A stretch of DNA of 64,000 nucleotides from Hyposmocoma kahamanoa (Eukaryota; Arthropoda; Insecta; Lepidoptera; Cosmopterigidae). Below are positions 57,101-64,000 of this stretch, in pieces (within the stretch, counting starts at the first letter, position 1; each line of letters begins with the position of its first letter). A model generated the notes under the pieces. It was not told the DNA's origin. It was given only the letters and a program-made list of their open reading frames with translations, and did not search any database. Position numbers and translations under genes: made by a program. Location of the stretch: contig NW_020653993.1 in assembly GCF_003589595.1 (NCBI RefSeq), positions 339,336 through 403,335 of the forward strand, written 5' to 3'.

Positions 57101-60100
57101 TGTCTATCATATATTTTTTTTTAAGAATCAAAGACAAGAATTAGGTACCTTTCATCTGTCTTAATCCTCTGCCCATTTCGAAACCACGAAGTCCTCGCCG
57201 GTGGCGCAGAGAATTCCAACCTGGCCGTCAGAGTCGCTCGCAGACCGACTGCTGTATGTACGAAACTACGCTCTGCACTCACTTCTGGAGCATCTGATGG
57301 CAAAAACAATGATATAGTGCAATCACTTATCAAACTAGCACTGGCTCATAGATTTAAGAAAGAAGTAACGTTGAAATCTTCACATTGATTGAACAATCAT
57401 TCGTAAGGCTCGACTGATAAAATAAGCTCTGAGTGTCTGGTATTTATAAGCAGATATTTTTCGCATTTATATGTATACGACAACAATTTTAAAGTATAAC
57501 ACGTACGCTTAATTGGTGTAATGAAGCCACGTCAAAAGTGATTTTATCACATGAAAGTCGTAAAAATATTAAGGAAACAAATTATGTATATGTGAAATTC
57601 TATAACTTTCCTATTTAAGCATAAAAAAGTAGGTAATCGACTAATTTTGTTGGTGGAGTCTTTAAAGCTCTCTATTCAAAAGTTGTCATTTTTCAGGCCT
57701 TATTAGAGCGATCTCACACGATGCGTTGCGTCGGTGTTTCGACGCCTGAATGGTGATGCTGCGTTCTACTATAGTCGTCACCAAATAAGAGGCCAAATTT
57801 GACAGCTAAAGAAGGCGATAGTATGTAACTTTGAGTGCGATCAACGATACAATAAAGAAACCATTATTAGCATAATTGAGTTTAAAAAATACATAAATTT
57901 TATTGAAACATTTATAATATGACAAAACATATTTGAAGTACTGTTTTCGTACTAATTCCAAAATAAAATGCAATTTTGAGTTACCCCGAAACGTCCTGAA
58001 AACAGTTACGTCCTCAAGCTATTTTTTTTTAAATAATAGTCTTGTAAGCAATTAATCGTCGCATTTCACCGAGTCACTTCGATTTCTCGGAAAAAATATT
58101 AGAAAACATTTTGAACATTATTTGAGATTGTTTGTTGTTGACATTGACAACTTCTAATAATTAAAATTTCTTTAAATTAAGTTTAAATTAAATTCAATTC
58201 TAATATAAAGCTCTGAGTGGCACTGTACCTGTTATGGACAGGCGTGTAGGTTACCATCAGGCGCACGACTTGTTCGTCCCGTCACTTGATGTTATAAAAA
58301 AATACAAAGTAGCGAGAGATGTGTGCAAGGAATGTGTGGGAGTGATGCGGGCGAGGAATGTGTGCAAAACGGTATAGGAAACTAGAGGTACAGAAAGTAT
58401 GACACTAACTGACACTGACACATCGCCACCGCTCACCCCGCCCGCGCATAGCTGAAAAGAGTCCGTAACGCATCCTCGCACCGCCTCGCTACCTCGCACA
58501 TCTCTTGTGTAAAGGCAGTCTTAGGTTGCGAATAGATCATCAACCATATAGGAACAAAATCCTTCAGCGCGTCTCGCTGGTTAAGTCAAGACTAAAGAAG
58601 GGGCCGATGTTAAATTATCAACCTTGTATAACAACTCTGATGAGGCCCCTTCCTGGGTCTCCCACCCCGTTGTCAGCGACGCACTCATACACGCCGCCCA
58701 TGTGTCGATTCCCAGCCTGGAACTTGAAGCGATCGCGGTGCGAGAGAAGAGGCATTTCTTCGCCCTGAAAATTCATAAGTAGGATATTTACAATCTCAAA
58801 TAATTCTTTATTTCATATATAAGCAAATTACACTCGATATCGTCATATTGATTAAACTGTACTATTAATTTGTAAGGCAGATGTTTCTGAGAATAATGTG
58901 TAAGAAACTCTTTATTCATTTATTTTTAGGACAACCACCAAGACATGAGTTAAATATTACAATGTAGAAACAGTGACATAGAGACATACCTACAAAATTT
59001 TGCGTCAATTAAAGGTCGCCATGGCATGCAAATATCGACAGTGGAAATGTCGTAGGGAATATTTTGTCGTAATGGAAAATGTCGCCTACGACATTTCGAA
59101 ATTCGATGCATCAACGAAATTATTACCCTTGTGTGGACGGTGGAAATTTGATATGTCCTAAGACACATTTCGTCGTAAGGTCATTTTCCCTTACGACATT
59201 TCAAATTTTCATTACCGATATGAACACGGCAAAAAAAACAGTTGATTCAATGAAATAAAAAAATATAGATAGCTTAAAGTAATTTAAATAATATAAAATT
59301 TAATTATTAACAATAGTTACAATTAATTAATTACTTTTATAAAAAAATGGTAACTCCATTAAAAACAAAATAAATTAATTACAAATATGTGTAAAAGGAA
59401 AGTACGAGATAAAAATTTAGGTTAAACTACATTGATGCGGACGTGAGAGCAGACTTGATTGGGTTGCTCTTTGTAAATAAGCATTTGTACACATTTATCA
59501 TTTAAAAGATTTATTTCAAACAATCGAGACAATCTGCAAGTATTAAACGGGTCACTGCGCACTGCTATGGATTTTTGCAAAGTACATTATTACAGAGGTC
59601 AAGATAAGATAGAATAAGATAGAGGTCAAGTAAGAGGAGTATAAGTTACTTGTACCTATTAAACTAGTCAGGCAAACCCAGTTTGGTTTTCACCAGTTTA
59701 TTTAAATTTTCCTTTTCCTTTTCAAAAACTGTAGGGGTCGTTTTCAGATAACCTCCAAAAATGCGTCCCTTTCAATAACTTTTATGTTACTACATGAATG
59801 CTAAGTCGTCGCCTTAATTTTAAGAAAAGAAGAAAAAAATTAAACACTCGTGGAAATCGCAATATTTCCCATCGAGGATAAACTCTAATAACTTACACGT
59901 CGATTGCATACCGTAACTTTCCAATTTACTATAAACAAACATATTTTCTTGGGAATACAAAATGTGTTTCAATTTTTCTTATCATTAGTGTCAATTCAAC
60001 TAAAAGCCTCCTAGTAACAAAAGTCATACCGCATCACCTTCACCCTTCGCACACGTGAGAAGGGGCTCCTGTCAGATTGGAGTGTACACAGTGAAGTAAC

Positions 60101-63100
60101 CGGTGCATCTCCGTTTTAGCAAAAAATCGACTTAAATACCAATTTTAGCGCGAGTGACTAAATCGTTCTCATTAATGTAAAGCAATCTATCTAAATAAGT
60201 GTTAAGTAACAGTTTTATAAACATTATTGTACATCAATTGGATAAAGGGAACTTTAAAATCCATATACATTTATAACGGTCCAGCATATTTTAAACACTT
60301 GACAATTAAAAATGTATCCAAATTTATTTTTTAAATAAATTTATTTATTATTTATACATTATTGTCGCTCTCATTCTTGTCTACTTTTAAGTCAAATCAT
60401 TACTTTAAGCCAAACATTTACTTGAAATATAACAATTAGATGGTGATGATGGCGGTGATGATTGTAGTGATGATGATGTGAATGATAATAATGCTGATGA
60501 TAATGGTGATCATGATGATGATGTTGATGGTGATAGTGATGATATATTGACGTACAACAAAGTTTATATGACATTAACAAAATACTTATTTAGATTTATT
60601 TATTAATTACATGTAGATAGATAGATGGTCTTACACGGATGAAAAGGATTTTTACACAAAAAGTTGTATTAAAATATTTGTTACATGCTAAATGTTGTTA
60701 AATGTTCTTCTGTGAACGATAAAATGTGTGTTGTAATAATAATTTCTCATTACTGTGCCGTCTATCTCATTTATGTTTATGAGAAAATCGTTCGTGTTGC
60801 TGTAATCTCATTCGTGTGACCTAAAATATCGTTTTTTGATGTATTTAACTTAAATATTTCTGTCATTTTATAATTATTGACATTGCTAGAACTTATTTAA
60901 ACGTTTAAGACCTTAAAACCAAAAGAAAAAAGGGTTTTCGTAAAATTACAAATTTTACAAAAAAGTAGTCACAGTTTTTACACGAACTAATTTGTAGTTT
61001 TTGACGTTTTGACCTTCTTAATTATTTCTTATCTTAAAAGAGGTGAGAGCTCAGCGAAACCACTAAACTAGACTGATAAATAACTTTAAGCAAGCACACG
61101 AAAACAAAGCATAGTAAATAATTATTTATTACTCACATTCTTTCTCCAAGTAACGACTGGATCAGGATTCCCTGAAGTCTCGCAACCTATGTTTACGAAT
61201 TCTCCGACCCGGACTTCTACAAAACCGTCCGCGGGCACTGTTCTTATCGTTGGAGAAGCTGGGGAACAGAGAAATACTAGTGATTGACATTTCTTAAATA
61301 TAAGTTACCGATACTCATATTATGGTGATATTTTCTATTTAATTGTATTTTAAGTGGGTTGTTCTACCCATCAACACGAACTTTAGCTTTTACTATGGCA
61401 AGCCCACTAATCCCTAAATCTAATTATATTTAAATTTTTTTTCACTTCGAACTCGATCGATCGAACTTGACGATGGACTATGGTGTACCTAACTTTTTAT
61501 TTCGATAAAAAAAATACACAATGACACGTTCAACTACGCAATTTGTCGTAAATTATTTTCTTGGTACTTGGTGTAACGGGCTGGTGTCCGCAACTAGACG
61601 TCAAGGCGCCTATTTTGCGTGTGGGTAAATTATTTATGTAATATAAATAAATCCGTTGGTATATTTTATTCTTAATATTGATGACATTAAATTTACAACG
61701 GTAACTAATTTTAATTATTAATACAATGATCGAACACTCAGAAAAAACACTCAGAAAAAATTCCACGAAAAAATGGCACGGTATGCAAGAAGACGTCGTC
61801 GGTTCGAATCCGACCGGATCGAAGGAATTTTTTCTGAGTGTTTTTTCTGAGTGTTCGATCTTTGTATTAATAATTATAACAAACTAGTGGAGTAATTTCA
61901 CAAAAAATAATTGAATATCAGTTCAATAAAAATTTAATTAAGGTAACTAATTTTGTTTATTAAATTATTTTCATTCTTCGAAGAACTAAACTGATTTGTT
62001 CTGGAATACTACCCTAAGTGTCGGGTTGATCAAGTCGTGTGGCTGGTGGTAAGCGACTCAAGAGCTTTAAATCACAAAAATGTTCACTGCCACTGCGCCC
62101 GACCCCCTGAGACATAAGTTGACAAGTCCCATGTGCCTGTGATTTCACCAGCACCCTTATTCTTCGAAACCGGAACGTTGGCGGCAGAAATAGGTAAGGT
62201 GGCAGTACTACCCTGGACGGACTCTTTCACAAGGAGCTCTCCTGCTACTTAATTAGATAGGTATCGTTGTGAACGTTCGGAATGAATGGAACAGTTGTTT
62301 TTTTTTTCACGATATGAGGTATGTCCCAGCAGCCAAACATGCTCGGAAATTTCGCTTTTCTAAGGAAACCCTGTGTCATAGACAACCACAGATTACACCC
62401 AAACCTGGGCTCCGTCACTCGCTCAAGGTTGTGCAATAAGTTCCTACCGCTGTGCGCCGACGTCGGCGCAAGCTCTCATGCAAATCTTTTATTTATAAGC
62501 ATTCGGTTCCGCACGATTGCACACGGCGGGCAACGTTATTTTCGCCTCTCTGCGCGCGTGCTAAAGTTCCTTTTTCCTCGTACTGAGCGCTTGGTGTCAT
62601 TACTAAGATTTAGTCGGCTATTATAGCGTAAGTATTTTTGATTTTGTATGAGAGTGATATATCTGTTACATAGTAACTATTAAGTAAGCTGTGCCCAAAC
62701 TCACAAGAGAAATAAATATAGGCCATATAAATATTTCTCCCGGCCCGGAAATTGAACCCGGGGTCTCTGCGTGGCAGTCCAGCATGTATCCATTCGACCT
62801 TGGAAGCAGTTTTACACACAACAAAATTACTGTAACTAGTTATTACCGCTAATATTTTGACTCAAGGCAATGAAAGTAAAATATACCCTTGCAAGCGAAA
62901 TTTTTACCATTATTACTTTTAAACTTTTACTAATACCAATTTTTAGCTAGGTTAAACTTTTTTAATTTTTATTTTACAGTGCATAAATATGACATAGAAG
63001 TGACTAAAGAAAACTACCACACAGCCAAGTCATCCGCTCGTTTTTTGAGCGCAATACCTGTATTCGTTTTTTAAATTCCATTTTAAGATTAGAAAAAAAA

Positions 63101-63847
63101 TGTTACAAAAAATGTTTTAAAACTTACACACAATATAGTAAATTTCGCTTTTTTGTAACTTATTTTAGTAAATATATTTGTAGCATTTCGTTGCACTGAG
63201 TTCTTGATACGTAATAAAGAAGCACTCGCTTGGTTGCTTACTTCCTGGAGCTTGTCAATAATATATTTATTTTATTGATGGGACTATTTACACCTATTTA
63301 TTTAAAACAGAATTAAATTAAACAATTGCGACACAGTGCACGACTTGTTCGTCCCGTCACTTGCTATTACAATTATGCTGATGTATCCCAACGCTGTGCA
63401 AGGGCATCCCTCTCCCTCCCTTCAAAAAAAATCCGATTTACGCTTGTGTCGTTTGACTGTTGGTTCTCACACGGAGATTCTTGGCACCCCAAATGACTCC
63501 AGGGCCGACATGGCTACCGTCAATACCAGCACAGCCGCTGTTGTTGCCGGGTACTTGGGACCTTTGTTAATTATACCAATAATGGTTAGGGAGGGGCATT
63601 GGACACCAGTGAGGGGTGGTGGGGTATACAGGTCTATGGGATACCGTTAAACCCAATCCCTTAGTCGGCTTTTACGAATTGCGCGGGATCATAGGCAGCT
63701 GATACATTCTGATGTTTTTCTTTTGCTTCCAGATCGGTATATCGGCATGGTAGGGTGTCACTGGATACAATTTTAAAAAAGATACTTACTTAATACATCT
63801 ACAAAGTGTCCTTGTGTGATGGGTGACCAGGGCGCTTTGCGAATAAC
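50968..63847 (-). CDS. klg: klingon/wrapper-like GPI-anchored Ig-FN3 adhesion protein, 3' part
   Basis: Ten exons on the minus strand join in perfect phase to 375 codons plus TAA: 63847-63790, 61258-61137, 58764-58623, 57293-57149, 55906-55776, 54373-54269, 53259-53152, 52162-52081, 51522-51470 and 51149-50968. They encode the end of Ig1, Ig2 ('VNIGCETSGNPDPVVTWRKN', 'GGVYECVADNGVG'), Ig3 ('DAPEVSAERSFVHTAVGL', 'PSDFGNYTFRAENSLG'), one FN3 domain ('SYTLIWEVDSYSAIIEYNLW', 'YTLRGLAPSTVYEAVV', 'SRNRFGWSKQSAVLHF') and a GPI signal ('PIQLAAILVLASLLLI'). Three Ig plus one FN3 plus GPI is the klingon/wrapper layout of neuronal and glial cell-surface adhesion proteins. Klingon is preferred over wrapper by overall feel only. 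Oddities: Ig3 lacks both disulfide cysteines, and two introns begin with GC. Confidence 0.75.
51470..51522 (-). CDS. klg: klg-like exon: end of FN3 domain
   Basis: Acceptor 'ttttcacag', donor 'gtgagt'. 'FGWSKQSAVLHFATEPL' is the G-strand end of an FN3 domain. Confidence 0.8.
52081..52162 (-). CDS. klg: klg-like exon: FN3 C-terminal half, GC donor
   Basis: Acceptor 'tttttgttactcag'. 'PIHSAWYTLRGLAPSTVYEA', 'VVTSRN'. The downstream donor reads CAG|GCAAGT, a consensus GC-type splice site. Phases on both sides agree. Confidence 0.82.
53152..53259 (-). CDS. klg: klg-like exon: FN3 middle strands, GC donor
   Basis: Acceptor 'tttaattacag'. 'EYNLWIRPYYGHRDDETTEA' and 'NQWRKIVVPGENID' fit the 'EY.L..R......W..I.IP' pattern of this family's FN3 domain. 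To stay in frame with the next exon the donor must be GATG|GCACGT. A longer open frame on the opposite strand here is a shadow. Confidence 0.78.
53770..53965 (-). mobile_element. retroelement ORF fragment
   Basis: Minus frame 'YNLRVGRLESRHNVNFKSFV', 'VRVPTEHLSTFMKEEFWPKG', 'VVYRRFRGRL'. The 'VP...L.....WP.GV..R.F.G' pattern is common in moth retroelement ORF1 pieces (conserved C-terminus before the pol region). Confidence 0.6.
54080..54200 (-). repeat. decayed SINE T2-associated piece
   Basis: 'cacgacttttttgccgtaac' and 'caggtacctttacagctacc' parallel 30960-31070. Confidence 0.4.
54269..54373 (-). CDS. klg: klg-like exon: start of FN3 domain
   Basis: Acceptor 'ttttcacag', donor 'gtaaga'. 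'VPNAASFKVDPALNRATGTS' then 'YTLIWEVDSYSAII'. The W of the FN3 B-strand is present. Confidence 0.82.
54440..54545 (-). repeat. family B fragment
   Basis: 'gaggggcactgccactgcgc' and 'aagttccatgtgcctgtaat'. Confidence 0.65.
54820..54925 (-). repeat. family C fragment, minus strand
   Basis: 'accgatttcgatgtttcttt' and 'aaatattccacctctaaggg' are reverse family C words. Directly followed by a plus-strand family C copy. Confidence 0.55.
54969..55440 (+). mobile_element. family C TIR element, long copy 2
   Basis: Full-length partner of 10295-10745 with intact terminal 'aaaccgacctcaaaag' and 'ttttttgaagtcggttaaaa'. Only scattered differences and small indels separate the two. Confidence 0.8.
55776..55906 (-). 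CDS. klg: klg-like exon: Ig3 second half
   Basis: Acceptor 'gatacttccag', donor 'gtgagt'. 'RIAIMVKDDQHLLIFREVRP' then 'SDFGNYTFRAENSLG'. Where the F-strand cysteine should be (NYTC) there is Phe (ttt). Confidence 0.85.
56010..56105 (+). repeat. SINE T2 fragment
   Basis: 'tatccggatcgaacgatttt', 'tctaagtgtgcgatctttgt' and 'caaactagtggaataatttc'. Confidence 0.6.
56155..56308 (+). mobile_element. SINE A, diverged, head partly lost
   Basis: 'gctacgcagtggtcccggtt', 'tcgattcccgagtaggaa' and 'tgtgtccatggcacccgcga'. Follows the T2 fragment after 50 bases. Confidence 0.75.
56550..56745 (+). mobile_element. SINE A, internal deletions
   Basis: 'ctgtctccgtgaccgaacgg', a shortened region before 'aggtcccaggttcgattccc', and a body to 'gagtgtgtgtgttataa'. 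Confidence 0.82.
57015..57120 (+). mobile_element. LINE 3' end fragment
   Basis: 'acatcaggtgagattgtggc' and 'caagcgtgtgtctatc' are the usual end of CR1/Zenon LINEs in moths; ends in a T-rich run at 57111. Confidence 0.55.
57149..57293 (-). CDS. klg: klg-like exon: Ig3 first half
   Basis: Acceptor 'ttttgccatcag', donor 'gtacct'. 'APEVSAERSFVHTAVGLRAT', 'LTARLEFSAPPARTSWFRNG'. The B-strand cysteine expected after 'LT' is Ala (gcc); the core Trp is kept. Confidence 0.85.
57300..58200. other. klg-like intron, unassigned
   Basis: No repeats of the listed families seen. Confidence 0.4.
58205..58300 (+). repeat. family B, 3' end
   Basis: 'gctctgagtggcactgtacc', 'gttatggacaggcgtgtagg' and 'aggcgcacgacttgttcgtc'. 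Confidence 0.7.
58623..58764 (-). CDS. klg: klg-like exon: Ig2 second half
   Basis: Acceptor 'gaattttcag', donor 'gttgat' (weak). 'HRDRFKFQAGNRHMGGVYEC' then 'VADNGVGDPGRGLIRVVIQ'. Y.C motif intact. Confidence 0.87.
59030..59215. repeat. 'tgtcgtaa' inverted-repeat element, copy 2
   Basis: Parallel to 17278-17462; 'cgtaaggtcattttccctta' and 'cgacatttc' palindromes. Confidence 0.6.
59216..60425. other. klg-like intron, unassigned
   Basis: AT-rich. A short doubled 'aagataagatagaataagat' occurs near 59600. No exon recognised. Confidence 0.4.
60430..60546. repeat. GAT/ATG trinucleotide microsatellite
   Basis: Degenerate 'gatgatgatg' and 'ggtgatgat' units over about 115 bases. The His-rich reverse frame is an artefact. 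Confidence 0.9.
61137..61258 (-). CDS. klg: klg-like exon: Ig2 first half
   Basis: Acceptor 'ctctgttccccag', donor 'gtgagt'. 'SPTIRTVPADGFVEVRVGEF', 'VNIGCETSGNPDPVVTWRKN'. B-strand Cys and core Trp present. Confidence 0.88.
61711..61930. mobile_element. SINE T2 with inverted tail copies (long palindrome)
   Basis: The left arm 61711-61764 and right arm 61824-61876 are near-perfect reverse complements ('gatcgaacactcagaaaaaa' against 'ttttttctgagtgttcgatc'). Between them lies the tRNA-like head 'gtcggttcgaatccgaccgg'. The right arm continues into the normal tail. Confidence 0.75.
62025..62255 (-). repeat. family B, minus strand
   Basis: 'aagtcccatgtgcctgtgat', 'ggcggcagaaataggtaagg' and 'cacaaggagctctcctgcta'. 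Confidence 0.75.
62357..62810 (-). mobile_element. SINE A split by family D
   Basis: SINE A body ('aaaccctgtgtcatagacaa', 'ccacagattacacccaaac') stops at 62403 and resumes at about 62692 ('cccaaactcacaagagaaat' to 'cgaccttggaagcag'). Confidence 0.8.
62404..62691 (+). mobile_element. family D element, complete, with 7-bp duplication
   Basis: Begins 'ctgggctccgtcactcgctc' and ends near 'taagtaagctgtg'. CCCAAAC stands directly on both sides and occurs once in intact SINE A, so it is the target duplication. A duplication of 7-8 bases fits a hAT-type transposon; the TIRs are weak (CAGGG-type start in copy 1). Confidence 0.7.
63330..63370 (+). repeat. family B terminal fragment
   Basis: 'gcacgacttgttcgtcccgt' then 'cacttgctatta'. 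Confidence 0.5.
63790..63847 (-). CDS. klg: klg-like exon: end of Ig1
   Basis: Acceptor 'attttgtttcag', donor 'gtaagt'. 'VIRKAPWSPITQGHFVDVL' fits the G-strand end of the first Ig domain. The rest of Ig1 and the signal peptide lie right of the window. Confidence 0.72.
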
Positions 63848-64000
63848 CTGAAACAAAATAAAAAATATTGCTTAATTACTAAAATGACTAAATTAATTGA
63901 AATGAATACAGGCCTTCTTTATTTTTTATTTAATTATTAAGAAAACCAACGGCGTTACATAAGGTGTTCTATATAGTACATAGGATAAGGGTAAGACTAA

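Noticed and set aside
60392..60580. His-rich minus-strand open frame
   Set aside because: It is the reverse reading of a GAT/ATG microsatellite.

Overview
The window is eukaryotic DNA, most likely from a moth or butterfly. It is AT-rich and full of repeats. Genes are split into short exons with GT-AG introns, and the tRNA-derived SINEs, LINE tails and small TIR elements resemble families common in Lepidoptera. No bacterial, viral or CRISPR feature is present. Two runs of 10 N (34964-34973 and 48857-48866) are scaffold gaps. The species was not determined.

Three protein genes can be rebuilt exon by exon. (1) 2332-3396 (+): the last two coding exons of a peroxisomal/mitochondrial dienoyl-CoA isomerase (ECH1 family). 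(2) 11972-43496 (+): a complete Spred gene in 12 coding exons, 417 codons, with an N-terminal EVH1 domain and a C-terminal Sprouty (SPR) domain; all exon phases agree. (3) 63847-50968 (-): the last ten coding exons (375 residues) of a GPI-anchored immunoglobulin/fibronectin adhesion protein of the klingon/wrapper type; its first Ig domain lies beyond the right edge. Spred and the klingon-like gene converge, separated by about 7.5 kb.

The rest is repeats. 1-2250 and 3720-4290 hold LINE pieces. 6.9-9.5 kb is a wreck of a Bel/Pao LTR element, a possible DNA transposase and an RT tail. The Spred introns carry at least three tRNA-type SINE families, an unclassified family (B), a TIR family with the 'gaagtcggtt' end (C), and many MITE-like palindromes. 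Several of these are nested, which lets target-site duplications be read directly. The stretch from 43.8 to 48.4 kb is almost free of recognised repeats and may be a long Spred 3' UTR.

The strongest unusual signals are: a TAG in Spred followed by 55 in-frame codons with almost pure G/C third positions up to a TGA (readthrough, a recent nonsense change or an error); loss of all five distal SPR-domain cysteines; paired loss of both disulfide cysteines in Ig3 of the adhesion protein; and two consecutive apparent GC-AG introns in its FN3 region.
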